From M30B19 sp041741535 (GTDB lineage: Bacteria > Planctomycetota > Planctomycetia > Pirellulales > Pirellulaceae), in contig JBGSJV010000194.1 in assembly GCA_041741535.1 (NCBI GenBank), positions 40,630 to 104,629 of the forward strand: a DNA stretch of 64,000 nt, in the 5' to 3' direction. Of this stretch, positions 9,792 to 18,196 are shown in pieces (the first letter of the stretch is position 1; every line of letters begins with the position of its first letter). The notes under the pieces were generated by a model. The model was not told the origin of the DNA and did no database searches. It worked only from the letters and a program-made list of their open reading frames with translations. Made by a program: the position numbers and the translations under genes.

Positions 9792-10580
9792 TTACCGCTT
9801 GATCGGATGCCCGCCGCAGCCAAAAACGCCGCAGACCATTTCGTTATAGGACCAACAATCTCGGCAGTGGGGCGTCCCACATCGATCACACGCGATCGGC
9901 TGAACGACGGTTGAGAAACAAATCGGACATTGTGCGTCCCCAGCCGGCACGACCGTTGGGCTGACGACCAAAATATCGCCCGAGTTGACGGATTCCAATT
10001 GGCGAACCAATTGGCTGCCGAAGACCAAAAGGTTTGAAATTTCACTGGCACTACTCGCGAACTCGCTAACCAACAGAATCAACTGATCGTTGTCGATGGT
10101 CAATCGACTCGTTTGCGGATGGATCTTTTCTAATTGGGCATACGCTTGAACCAGTCCGGATCGAAAGTACTTTTCTGATGTCGTTGGGGTGGCTGTCGCA
10201 GCCAAAACATGAGCTGGTTGAGTCGTATTGCCGTCTTGGTAAATTGTCCACCCAGTGGGGACATTGCGACTCAGCCGATGATTGCCACAGACGAAACATT
10301 GGACGTCGGTCGACGGCAGAGTGAAATGGAGTTCGAGGACTCGTCGGCCGAACCAATGGTCTGTCAATGGGAAAAAAGCTGCGGCGACGGTGCCGGCTTC
10401 ACAGGGTAATTGGACTTCGATCGATTTATCGTTTTCGCGAATCACCAGCCCTTGCAATGCTCGGACATGGAGCTTGAAGTCGTTGCGGACCCGGGACCGA
10501 CCGACCCAGTAGGACACGGCAATGGGAACACCGATCACGATGATCCAAAAGACGATGCAGCAAAAGAAGCCAAACGACAT
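9792..10580 (-). CDS. Membrane-anchored RING-like zinc-finger protein of the ubiquitin-like operon
   Basis: A 262-residue protein with an N-terminal transmembrane segment (about 8-26) and a C-terminal cysteine cluster: C218-x2-C221, C231-x2-C234, H238, C239-x2-C242, C250 and C255. That pattern fits a binuclear RING or treble-clef-like finger, though the exact ligand pairing is unclear. The middle (about 35-200) is an unrecognised globular region with a second pair, CFVC at 95-98. It is the last gene of the modifier-E2-E1-JAMM operon, two bases after the JAMM gene. By position and finger it is the candidate E3 ligase or E2-recruiting factor. That role is inferred, not shown. Confidence 0.8.
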   Translation of the reverse strand: MSFGFFCCIVFWIIVIGVPIAVSYWVGRSRVRNDFKLHVRALQGLVIRENDKSIEVQLPCEAGTVAAAFFPLTDHWFGRRVLELHFTLPSTDVQCFVCGNHRLSRNVPTGWTIYQDGNTTQPAHVLAATATPTTSEKYFRSGLVQAYAQLEKIHPQTSRLTIDNDQLILLVSEFASSASEISNLLVFGSQLVRQLESVNSGDILVVSPTVVPAGDAQCPICFSTVVQPIACDRCGTPHCRDCWSYNEMVCGVFGCGGHPIKR

Positions 10581-10582
10581 TA

Positions 10583-11893
10583 TCAGTCCTTTTCACTGAG
10601 GCTGATGTCGTTGTGCCGCCGCGAGATCCACCAACCGCCGATGGCTCCGCCCAAGACCAAGCCGGTCGCCCCAATGAGCGTGTTCATCCACGGCGAAGCC
10701 CACCAAGCCGTCGCCGTCTCGCTTGAGTCGCCGTTGGTCGTTTTCTGAGCGACCTCCAACGCCTTGACTCGCGCATCCAAGTCCCGATTGATCGCATGAG
10801 CCTTTTGCAGTTCGACGGTTGATGCTTCGAGTTGTTTGGTTGTTTGGCGGACTTGTTGTTGCGAAGCTTCGGCCGCAACTTGAAACAATTGCGTCTGGGA
10901 TTTCAGGTCCTGAACTTCTTGTTGCCGATTCAACAGCGTTTCTAGGCGTTGCTTTGTCAGCGGTGGCGTGCTGCCAGGATCGCCGCTTTCAATGAGCGAT
11001 GCCAACACTTCACGATAAACCGTTTCGTGGCTGACCGTTGGATTGCTTGATTCTCGCGGCGCCGTCCAAACCGACCAGCCAATCAAGGCCACGAGTATGG
11101 TTTGCAGCGACAACATCGCCATCAAGCATATCATCGGCCACGTCTGATCCGGTTGCGAAATGAAAACTTGTGCAGGTGAGCCGTGATCCTGTGGTTCGAC
11201 GCTCGAAAGCGCTCGGCCAGTTCTGGACCGAACCGAAGAAAAAGAATGTGTGGAACTCATGTCACTCTCCGCTGCGTTGAGCAAATCGGCAGCACGCTGC
11301 AAGTGCGGTAGCCGATGCCGAGAATCAAACAAATAAAAACCTGAATTGCGATACCGGCGTTCTTGTCCCGTCGCCGCTTGCCAATGAAACCAACCCCGAT
11401 GATCCTGGCACGGATCGACCACCAAGGCCACGTCCAAAGGATTATTAAAAAAACCACGGCAGATAAACATGTCCATATCGGACAGGAAAATCCCCCACCC
11501 GGGATGGCTGTGATACCACCCGACCATTCGCGTGGTTTCCGGATACACGGCGACTCGCTGGAGCAGGTCTTGCCACGTGTCATGCGTGAATTTGAAACTG
11601 CCCTTGGTAGCCTCGTAGTGTTGGCCATCCAACGCTTCGCGCACGACGACAAAGGGTTGGCCTTGGTCATCAATATATTGTCCACCTAACAAGACCCCGC
11701 CCAACTCGATGGAAGTGTCTTCACTCACATGTTGTTCGATCGCGCGCAGGGTTGCTAGGTCCACATAGATTCGCAATTGTTGCGCTGCGGGTTCTCCGAC
11801 GGCTACCACGGCATAGTGCGCGTCTTGATCCGGACGTCGTGCCAATTCCGGTTGAGTGACTTGAATCTCACCGAACGACATTTCGTCATTCAT
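10583..11893 (-). CDS. Membrane-bound JAMM (JAB/MPN) peptidase, candidate deubiquitinase-like enzyme
   Basis: A 436-residue protein. The N-terminal JAB domain has the catalytic glutamate E63 in IELGG and the full zinc motif HSHPGWGIFLSDMD, with H128, H130, S138 and D141. Next come a transmembrane segment at about 260-285, a long coiled coil at about 310-395, and a second transmembrane segment near the C-terminus. In related systems JAMM proteases trim the C-terminus of the modifier and remove it from targets. The start at 11893 overlaps the E1 stop by 8 bases (ATGAATGA). The open frame runs upstream to 12010, but that part only overlaps the E1 gene. Confidence 0.93.
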   Translation of the reverse strand: MNDEMSFGEIQVTQPELARRPDQDAHYAVVAVGEPAAQQLRIYVDLATLRAIEQHVSEDTSIELGGVLLGGQYIDDQGQPFVVVREALDGQHYEATKGSFKFTHDTWQDLLQRVAVYPETTRMVGWYHSHPGWGIFLSDMDMFICRGFFNNPLDVALVVDPCQDHRGWFHWQAATGQERRYRNSGFYLFDSRHRLPHLQRAADLLNAAESDMSSTHSFSSVRSRTGRALSSVEPQDHGSPAQVFISQPDQTWPMICLMAMLSLQTILVALIGWSVWTAPRESSNPTVSHETVYREVLASLIESGDPGSTPPLTKQRLETLLNRQQEVQDLKSQTQLFQVAAEASQQQVRQTTKQLEASTVELQKAHAINRDLDARVKALEVAQKTTNGDSSETATAWWASPWMNTLIGATGLVLGGAIGGWWISRRHNDISLSEKD

Positions 11894-13103
11894 GCTCGGA
11901 ACTCCCGTTTGAGTTCGAAGCAGCCGTTTCGGTGCAGGGCAGGGCAGGGCGGTCGAGATCTTCTTGCGGTTGCAGGGCCACGTGCCATTCCCGTCCGTCG
12001 GTCGCCACAAGTTTGATGATGTCCCAATCCGGGATGCCCAGTTCGGCCAAAGTCAATGCCTCGAAGGCTGGTGTTGCCGGGATCTCGCAGCGCATCCTTG
12101 GTCGCCTGACCTGGCCACACCGGCAGATTGCTTCACGATGCGTAACCAGCAACGCGGGACGAGCCGTGGCTTCTTGGTGGTGACATGAATCGCAGGTCAT
12201 GGATTCGACCCAATCGCGGTCCAAGCTGATGCGGACTTCACTGACCGCCAGTTCTTGACCCCAGCGGCACACTTCAGCGACCGTCGCTTGGTGGGTGAAT
12301 GGTGAAGCAACGACCTGTTCGTACGTCTCGTGACTCATACAATCGTCGCGCCGCGGCAGTTTGCTCTTGTAACTTTGATTCGATAGGCCATTAAAAACGA
12401 TCGCCGTACCGGAATCCGTGGGGAGTTTGTGGAGTAACTTCAATAGCTCTTGAACTTGCCATGCGCCAATCATCGAGGCAATCGTAGGAGCCGTCGGGAC
12501 ACGTCCCGCCTGAATGTCCTCTCGCTTGAGAAGTGGGCAGCTGTACCGCAACTGAATCAATCGATAATCGTTGGCAGTCATCGTGCACTCGTAACACGCT
12601 CCGTCAGGCGGAGTGTAAACTTTTACGACACCACTCAGTTCTTGAATGCCACCGTCGATCCAGGGGACGTTGGCTTTCCAGCAAAGACGATTGACCCATA
12701 GTCGGGCCTCACGGTTGTCCAAGCACCCGACCACGACGTCAAGACTTTTGATCAATCCTAAGCCCACTTCCAACATGACGTTGCCATGAATGGGCACGAC
12801 GTGGCTGTCAGGATTTAACTCATGGGCTCGTCGAGCCAACACGTTTGCTTTGGGTTCGCCGCGGTCCGAATCGCGAAAGAAGACACTGCGACTCAAGTTG
12901 GATGCTTCGATCGAGTCGAAGTCGATCAAGTAAATCGTACCAATCCCCAGCAGAACCAAGTTCTTAACAACCTCGTTGCCCAAGGCACCGGCGCCTACAA
13001 CTAGAACTCTTGCCGCACGAATTCGCTCCTGATCCCACCAAGAAATGAGCCGCAACCGGTCGTACCGATCTTGGTCGTCAATGAACAACACCGGTTCGGA
13101 CAC
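11886..13103 (-). CDS. E1-like ubiquitin-activating enzyme (ThiF/MoeB family)
   Basis: A 405-residue E1-like protein starting at GTG. The adenylation domain has the nucleotide loop GAGALG (37-42), the acidic strand end LIDFD (61, 63), the arginine-finger motif NLSR (69-72), K85 and D129. A C170-x2-C173 pair is followed by C189 in YSCPLL, a plausible thioester cysteine. The region after 270 is a family-unusual extension with CDSC (304-307) and CRC (327-329), likely a zinc site. It should adenylate the modifier C-terminus and pass it to the E2 encoded 17 bases upstream. Which cysteine is catalytic is not certain. Confidence 0.93.
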   Translation of the reverse strand: MSEPVLFIDDQDRYDRLRLISWWDQERIRAARVLVVGAGALGNEVVKNLVLLGIGTIYLIDFDSIEASNLSRSVFFRDSDRGEPKANVLARRAHELNPDSHVVPIHGNVMLEVGLGLIKSLDVVVGCLDNREARLWVNRLCWKANVPWIDGGIQELSGVVKVYTPPDGACYECTMTANDYRLIQLRYSCPLLKREDIQAGRVPTAPTIASMIGAWQVQELLKLLHKLPTDSGTAIVFNGLSNQSYKSKLPRRDDCMSHETYEQVVASPFTHQATVAEVCRWGQELAVSEVRISLDRDWVESMTCDSCHHQEATARPALLVTHREAICRCGQVRRPRMRCEIPATPAFEALTLAELGIPDWDIIKLVATDGREWHVALQPQEDLDRPALPCTETAASNSNGSSEHE

Positions 13104-13120
13104 GTCATTCGCTTTCTATC

Positions 13121-13747
13121 TCACAGGAAAGTAATCTCAGGTTCTTGCTGCGGAACCGTTTGATTGTACTTGGTATCGTCAGGACTCCAACCAACCCTAG
13201 TGTCGTGCAGGCCGGACGTGGACGCAGAAAGCTCGGGGCCCGAAGTACTCGCAGTCCCTGCGGGGGAGTTCGCGGGCGTTCGCAGCGGACGTGGATCAAG
13301 CGGCAAAATAAAGTGCCGCTGAGTTTTCGCCCACTCGGCCGCCACGCGATTGTAGGGGCTGCCTATATCGAAATTGCGATACCGAATCATATCCCACAGC
13401 ATCAGGCAAAGGTCGTCCAACCGCAGGCTTGGCACCCAGTGCGTGCTGTAGCCACCCAAGCAGACCAGTCCGTTCGCCGAAATGTTCGGATGAAAAATCG
13501 GTGTCAGCCAATGCAGTTCCGGCATGACACGCGGGTAATTCGCCCCCAAGTTCACTCGGACCTCATGGACCCACTGTTCCTGCAGATGACCATTCTGGTC
13601 CATTGCCAAGCCACGTCCGTTGTAGCGAAACAAGTAGGTACTGGCTGGGTCACCCGAGCAACTCATGTCCAAGATTGTCGAATGTTGGACCAGCTGCCGT
13701 ACGGATTCGTGGTCGGCCATCAAACGACGAACACGTGGGGAACTCAT
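13121..13747 (-). CDS. E2-like ubiquitin-conjugating enzyme
   Basis: A 208-residue protein whose first 150 residues form a recognisable UBC fold. The HPN motif is at 86-88 and the catalytic cysteine C96 lies in NGLVCLGG. The spacing of 8 from the HPN asparagine to the cysteine is the same as in eukaryotic E2 enzymes. YP at 71-72 and the WVPSLRLDDL helix after the cysteine also fit the E2 pattern. The last 55 residues are rich in Pro, Ser and Thr and look disordered. The start ATG overlaps the stop of the modifier gene by one base (TAATG), so the two proteins are coupled. An intact HPN is notable for a bacterial E2. Confidence 0.93.
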   Translation of the reverse strand: MSSPRVRRLMADHESVRQLVQHSTILDMSCSGDPASTYLFRYNGRGLAMDQNGHLQEQWVHEVRVNLGANYPRVMPELHWLTPIFHPNISANGLVCLGGYSTHWVPSLRLDDLCLMLWDMIRYRNFDIGSPYNRVAAEWAKTQRHFILPLDPRPLRTPANSPAGTASTSGPELSASTSGLHDTRVGWSPDDTKYNQTVPQQEPEITFL

Positions 13748-14040
13748 TATCGGCCTCCGGCCACAATTTCAGGGTACACGATCAGATGGTCGCCGCTGCG
13801 AACCCCGGCGGCTACCAATGTCTCGCCTTCGCGCAGACGTTTCCCGCCTTCTTTATGGTCCAAGCTATAACTCATCGGTTGCCCATCCGGACCCAGCATC
13901 GGCAGGCTCAGTTTCGTAATAATGTTCGGCAAAATCTTACTGACCGTGACGCTATCGGCAATAACGGCTTCTACGCTCTTGGAGCCAGTTTGATCCAAGA
14001 TAACAACTTTGGTTCCTGGGGTTTGACTGTTTTGACTCAT
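13747..14040 (-). CDS. Ubiquitin-like modifier ending in Gly-Gly-Arg
   Basis: A 97-residue protein with a beta-grasp pattern similar to YukD/EsaB-type ubiquitin-like proteins: strand KVVILD, strand EAVIADSVTVSKILPNI with the long helix, and a final strand HLIVYPEIV. It ends AGGR, so a Gly-Gly pair sits one residue from the C-terminus. In eukaryotes a trailing residue must be removed before E1 activation; the JAMM peptidase downstream could do this. It is the first gene of the operon, with a good ribosome site (AAGGA) just upstream of the ATG. The fold call rests on pattern and context, and the C-terminal diglycine is the strongest single clue. Confidence 0.9.
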   Translation of the reverse strand: MSQNSQTPGTKVVILDQTGSKSVEAVIADSVTVSKILPNIITKLSLPMLGPDGQPMSYSLDHKEGGKRLREGETLVAAGVRSGDHLIVYPEIVAGGR

Positions 14041-14481
14041 GCTTCAATTCCTTGGCCATCGAACTCGGGTGAACGGTTGGGATCACAACGCCAGTCCTTC
14101 GCTCCAGCATACCCGATCTTTGGAAGAAACTGCACGGATTGGCGGCATATTTTCGCCGATTGGCGCCAACCGCTTCGTGCCGGCACTATTTTGTGAATTC
14201 GCTCCAGTCGGTCGCAGGGAAGGGCAGGGCAGGGTGTAAAGTTCGGTCGTCCCAGTCGCCGTCTTGGTCCCTCCGGGTACCGCTTTTGATGGTCGTGCTG
14301 GTTTTAACTCCTCGAGCGTGTTCCGGTGCCGAAAAAAGTTCCGGATTTTGCTCAAGCCCTGAAGTTTTCCTCAATTGACAACATTCGATGGCCTAGATTT
14401 TTCCGTGAGCTTGGCAGAAGGTCCGACCCGACCGACTTCCTTGCGAAATGATATTTGCCGCTATCAATCAGGAAAACTGCC
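14041..14481. other. Divergent intergenic region upstream of the ubiquitin-like operon
   Basis: About 440 bases between the divergent modifier gene and the plus-strand gene at 14482. It should hold the operon promoter, but no convincing -35/-10 pair can be named. It contains a cluster of overlapping octamers on the plus strand, GGGAAGGG at 14217 and GGGCAGGG at 14222 and 14227, that belong to the polar KOPS-like set. An open frame at 14083-14355 on the minus strand has no clear ribosome site and low-complexity composition, and I do not call it. Confidence 0.45.
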
Positions 14482-15177
14482 ATGGGTTTCATGGAGCGTT
14501 TTTTCACTAATCCTTCATCAGACGATGAACGGAACCAATTACCAATGAATAGTTTTGCCACTATTTCTCACAACGAGTTGGCTGCCCATTTGGACGTCAG
14601 GTCGTACGGTGAGTTTGAGCTAACCAATGCGGTTCGCCCAGCTTATGACTTGAAGATCTCGCCCCAACAAGGGTACCGTCATGATGTTTACGTGGACGAG
14701 GAAAACGACACTCGCGTTCCCGTAATCATGGCCGCTGTATCCAAAAAGGCCTTGTTTTCCACGTTTATTCAACTCGTGGAAAAACTGGGACCGGTCGTCG
14801 ATGTCGTGCTGGAGACCAGCCACGATAGCGAGGCAGGTGACCACGAAGATCTCTACCGCGAGCACATCGATACGCCAGTATTGGTGAGCCTGCTGTGGGA
14901 ATTCGAAGACATGCTGCTTAACGACGGCTGCACCGGGATTGCCGTTATGAACCAAGGCCGCCCGCAAGAAGTGCAATTCGATGAGCACAAACTGCTCATC
15001 ATGTACGGCAGTCCCTTGGAGCAGTTCGAGTTCACCCTTGAGAAGAATGGCGTTCCCTGCGACGAGGAAATTCGTTTCCTGTCGGAAGCCGAGCATATTC
15101 ACTCGACGACCAATGACTACCGCAGTCTGTTCCAAGAGTTCTGTATGCGTTTGGGCGTCGAACACGAAGCCGTATAA
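14482..15177 (+). CDS. Conserved-looking cytoplasmic protein of unknown function
   Basis: A 231-residue soluble acidic protein beginning MGFMERFF with an AGGAAA ribosome site a few bases upstream. The open frame extends 9 codons further from a TTG, but the ATG is better placed. There are no signal, membrane segments or known catalytic motifs. It has balanced alpha/beta composition with many acidic residues such as VYVDEENDTRVPV. It reads away from the ubiquitin-like operon and ends before a strong bidirectional terminator. Could be a partner or target of that operon, but only adjacency supports this. Function unknown. Confidence 0.75.
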   Translation: MGFMERFFTNPSSDDERNQLPMNSFATISHNELAAHLDVRSYGEFELTNAVRPAYDLKISPQQGYRHDVYVDEENDTRVPVIMAAVSKKALFSTFIQLVEKLGPVVDVVLETSHDSEAGDHEDLYREHIDTPVLVSLLWEFEDMLLNDGCTGIAVMNQGRPQEVQFDEHKLLIMYGSPLEQFEFTLEKNGVPCDEEIRFLSEAEHIHSTTNDYRSLFQEFCMRLGVEHEAV

Positions 15178-15325
15178 ACGTATTAACTGCAAGTCGATTT
15201 AAACACGTTCCGTGGTGAGACTCGCCTCGTTTCTCCACCGCAAAACGTTTCGGCGCATTACCTGCGAAATGTCCTACGGCTCTTCACTTCCCGATCGAAC
15301 GCAATCCTATCGAGACGGCAACAAA

Positions 15326-15362
15326 AAAAGACCGAGACCGGATGAACCGGTCTCGGTCTTTT
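15326..15362. terminator. Strong bidirectional rho-independent terminator
   Basis: A perfect 16-bp stem (AAAAGACCGAGACCGG and its complement) around the 5-base loop ATGAA, with an A-run on the left and T-run on the right. It can end the plus-strand gene at 14482-15177 and the minus-strand small lipoprotein gene that converges on it. Confidence 0.93.
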
Positions 15363-15391
15363 GGCTTTTAAAAGCAATCCAAACCGCGAAA

Positions 15392-15529
15392 CTACTTGGC
15401 TGGTTCAGCTGGTGTTTCAGTCTTTGGAGTTTCAGTCTTCTTGGTATCTTTGGCAGCTGGAGTGTCACCGCCGCAACCAACCGAGATACCGAAAGCAGCA
15501 ACCAACAATAAGGTAACGATCGAACGCAT
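15392..15529 (-). CDS. Small lipoprotein-like peptide, 45 residues
   Basis: A short minus-strand frame translates to MRSIVTLLLVAAFGISVGC followed by GGD and a Lys/Thr/Pro/Glu-rich tail. The hydrophobic N-terminus ending in VGCGG looks like a lipoprotein signal, and small VGCGG lipoproteins are frequent in planctomycetes. The -3 position is Ser, which is weak for a lipobox. The gene ends 30 bases before a strong terminator that fits its 3' end. The tail carries a short repeat (KKTETPKTETP). Function unknown. Confidence 0.78.
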   Translation of the reverse strand: MRSIVTLLLVAAFGISVGCGGDTPAAKDTKKTETPKTETPAEPAK

Positions 15530-15589
15530 CTACTTCTCTCCTCAGAGAACAAAGGAATCATGTGGACTAACGCAGCCCTATTCAACAAG

Positions 15590-16714
15590 CTATCCGACAG
15601 GTTTCTCGGCGTCAACTGGACCAATTCGAAAAACATCGACCACCCCAAATCGATGCTCCGCATCGGCCGATTGGCTCAAGGCACCCGCTAAAACCAGCGT
15701 TCGTCCCCCGCGCAAAAATCTTGCCTCGGTGACGCGAGAATCCGTCTTGAATCCATAAATCAGCTCACCGGTTTCCCCGGAAAACAGTCCCGTATTGAAA
15801 GCCCCACCCCGTAATCGCCCGGACATGGCGAAAGTGCCATCCTCTACGTTCATGGCTAGGGCTTCCATCAAGCCCTCGCCAAGTTGCTCGTCTTTTGACT
15901 GCCACTTCTGCTCGGCCTGACCTGGTGCGAGCGAAAATCGTTGCCATCGCTGCTTGCCATTGCCAGCCATCGGATCGGTCATCGGACCCATGCCCGCGAC
16001 AATCACTTGTTGACTATCCGGCGTAAAGGTGAGCGCGAAAATACCGCCAACTTGACAATGGCTTTTGATAATCCCAAACGCGGTGAAATCCGGCGTGTGC
16101 CATTTCCAATCCGGAGGGCGATTTACCACCGCCGTCTCGTCCTGTTTATCCAACGCCCAAACACAAATATCCCCCATCAAGTTGGCCGCCGCCACTCGCG
16201 TGCCACACGGACTTATGGCCACCGCTTGAACGGGTGGCAACATCGTGAATTGGTTCAGTAGCGCACCGGACACCGCGTCCCATACATGAACGTTTGGTCG
16301 GTCACTCGCCAATGGTCGATACTCGTAGTCGCCCGCTAAGTATTGACCACTGCCGGTTGCCAACCGAGTCGCTTGTTCGGCACGGCGACTGATCGCCAAA
16401 TCCCAAACCCACGAGTCGGCAACCTTGATCGTCTTGACAATTTCCCGTTTCTCCAAGTCGAACCAACGTAGCCGTCCGTCATAACCTGCCGAGACAAGCA
16501 TGTTGTTCTCCGGCAGATAATAAACGCCGGAGACATAACTATCATGAGGATAAAGTGGTTCGAACTCGCCAGTGTCTAACTTCAAGCGGCCGACACCATT
16601 AAACGTGCCCACATAGGCAAGTGATTCGTCGGGCGACACGTCCATTCCAAGAACTGCGGTCGGAACTTGCCACCGGTGGACTCGTTCGCTTTGCCAATCT
16701 TTGATCTGTTTCAT
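15590..16714 (-). CDS. WD40 repeat protein
   Basis: A 374-residue protein with several WD40-type blades, for example GVYYLPENNMLVSAGYDGRL and VQAVAISPCGTRVAAANLMG, each ending in a WD-like pair (RWFD, VWDA, VWALD). This predicts a beta-propeller used for protein interactions. No signal peptide is visible, so it is probably cytoplasmic unless carried by a partner. The start ATG overlaps the stop of the DUF1501 gene (ATGA), so it is the third gene of that operon. DUF1549/1553, DUF1501 and WD40 genes occur together often in planctomycetes; the shared role is not known. Confidence 0.88.
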   Translation of the reverse strand: MKQIKDWQSERVHRWQVPTAVLGMDVSPDESLAYVGTFNGVGRLKLDTGEFEPLYPHDSYVSGVYYLPENNMLVSAGYDGRLRWFDLEKREIVKTIKVADSWVWDLAISRRAEQATRLATGSGQYLAGDYEYRPLASDRPNVHVWDAVSGALLNQFTMLPPVQAVAISPCGTRVAAANLMGDICVWALDKQDETAVVNRPPDWKWHTPDFTAFGIIKSHCQVGGIFALTFTPDSQQVIVAGMGPMTDPMAGNGKQRWQRFSLAPGQAEQKWQSKDEQLGEGLMEALAMNVEDGTFAMSGRLRGGAFNTGLFSGETGELIYGFKTDSRVTEARFLRGGRTLVLAGALSQSADAEHRFGVVDVFRIGPVDAEKPVG

Positions 16715-18051
16715 AGTAGAATCTCTCGAACGGGTTCCGACTGATTCTCGACTCGGTGAAATTCAGGAAAATCTTCCGGCAAGTCGTACGCCTGATGCGG
16801 ATCGATCCCCAACGCGGAAAAGATCGTCGCGAACAGTCGCCCTTGATCGACCGGGTTTTCGCTCACTGAAAAACCCTCCGGGTCGGTCGCTCCATACACA
16901 ACCCCAGGACGAATTCCACAACCAGCCAGGGCCAGCGACCACGCATTTGGGTAATGGTCGCGTCCACGGGCGTCATTAAGCCAAGGAGTCCGTCCGAACT
17001 CGCCCATCATGATGACCAAGGTGCTGTCCAATAGGCCACGTTCTTCCAAGTCCGTCAACAAGTGAAAGATCACTCGGTCCAACTCTGGGACCAGCATTTG
17101 GTACAGCTCGTGATTCAGCACGTGGCAGTCCCATGGCATTCCATTGGCCACCATCACACTGGCGCAACCGTTTTCAATTAGGTGTCTGGCTTGCAACGCA
17201 TGAAGTCCAAATGCCCCTGGCCCATATTTTTGTCGATCTTGTTCGGGCAGTGAATTCAGATCAAACAACGGCGCGCAACTCATCAAACCGTTGACTCTTT
17301 CAAAGACTCCGTTGTACGACGCCGCAGCCGAGCTCTGCGTTTCGTTGGCAAACTTGCGACCGAGAAAGTTCCGCAGTGCCAATCGATCACTGTGATCCGC
17401 TTCGTCCAGTAATTCCGGACGCTTGATATTGGGAATGCCAAACGTCCCACCGGCGCGCACGGGTGCGTATTCGGCGCCCAACCATCCCGCCCAATTTCCC
17501 GCCTTGAAACTCTTGAACTCGTTGCCTTCCGGGCAGGGATCCAGCAATACAAACTGAGGCACCGGCGAATCCAATTGGCCCAATTGTTGCGCCAAAACCG
17601 AGCCCAAAATGGGGCGTTGAAACGGGGGACGCGGAGCATGTCCACGCGTCAACATGTCGATCCCCTCGAAGTGCTCCGAAGGCTGCGTGCTCATCGATCG
17701 AATGATTGCCATCTTGTCCAAGATCGTGGCACACTTGGGCATCAGCTCACTAATGTGGACTCCCGGCAGACAAGTTGGAATGCTGCGAAATGGACCGGAG
17801 GTTCGCGTCCCCGGTTTTGGATCCCAGGTCTCAAATTGACTGGGAGCCCCACACAGCCATAACATGATGCAGCGTTTCGCTTGTCGCCGCATGGATTCGC
17901 CAAACGCCGGAATCGAAAACAGACCGCTAAAGCTCAACGCCGAGGCCACCAAACCGCCGGCGGTTCCCTCCAAGAACATGCGACGATGCACGCGATGGTC
18001 CGGGCCGCCGCAGTCGCCACGTCTTTTTGCACGATGTTTTTTATTCGACAT
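16711..18051 (-). CDS. Twin-arginine exported DUF1501 protein
   Basis: A 446-residue protein with a twin-arginine signal (HRRMFLEGTAGGLVASALSF, about residues 23-42), so it should be exported folded, possibly with a bound metal. The body matches DUF1501, a family related to sulfatase/alkaline-phosphatase-like enzymes: MLWLCGAPSQFETWDPKP near the start, IRSMSTQPSEHFEGIDMLTRGH, and VIMMGEFGRTPW later. It is the middle gene of the operon, downstream of the DUF1549/1553 gene and overlapping the WD40 gene by four bases. The actual substrate is unknown. A transposon-like repeat lies in the gap before it. Confidence 0.92.
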   Translation of the reverse strand: MSNKKHRAKRRGDCGGPDHRVHRRMFLEGTAGGLVASALSFSGLFSIPAFGESMRRQAKRCIMLWLCGAPSQFETWDPKPGTRTSGPFRSIPTCLPGVHISELMPKCATILDKMAIIRSMSTQPSEHFEGIDMLTRGHAPRPPFQRPILGSVLAQQLGQLDSPVPQFVLLDPCPEGNEFKSFKAGNWAGWLGAEYAPVRAGGTFGIPNIKRPELLDEADHSDRLALRNFLGRKFANETQSSAAASYNGVFERVNGLMSCAPLFDLNSLPEQDRQKYGPGAFGLHALQARHLIENGCASVMVANGMPWDCHVLNHELYQMLVPELDRVIFHLLTDLEERGLLDSTLVIMMGEFGRTPWLNDARGRDHYPNAWSLALAGCGIRPGVVYGATDPEGFSVSENPVDQGRLFATIFSALGIDPHQAYDLPEDFPEFHRVENQSEPVREILL

Positions 18052-18101
18052 TCCCAGTTCCTAATTGGAGTGAGCTCGGTTGTGTCCAACTCGCGCGACG
18101 C

Positions 18102-18192
18102 TTTGTCCCAACAGAGGTCTGCCCTTGAGTGGGGCCGCACCAGATCTTGGACAAAAAGGCACGACCAGAGATGGGTAGACCCAAGTGAGGAC
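18102..18192 (-). repeat. Short MITE-like repeat, family 1, copy in an operon gap
   Basis: About 91 bases beginning TTTGTCCCA and matching, in reverse orientation, the elements at 19927-20019 and 52310-52409. Shared blocks include the TGGTCGTG segment, TTTTTGTCC and the GGTCTGCCC end. It fills most of the gap between the DUF1549/1553 gene and the DUF1501 gene. Confidence 0.7.
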
Positions 18193-18196
18193 GTGC

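Noticed and set aside
9792..14040. Assigning the operon to the Bil or Bub antiphage systems by name
   Set aside because: Gene order, the RING-like component and the membrane anchors do not match what I can recall of those systems; no defence genes adjoin it.
14083..14355. Minus-strand frame upstream of the modifier gene
   Set aside because: Low-complexity composition, no clear ribosome site, and it sits where the operon promoter should be.
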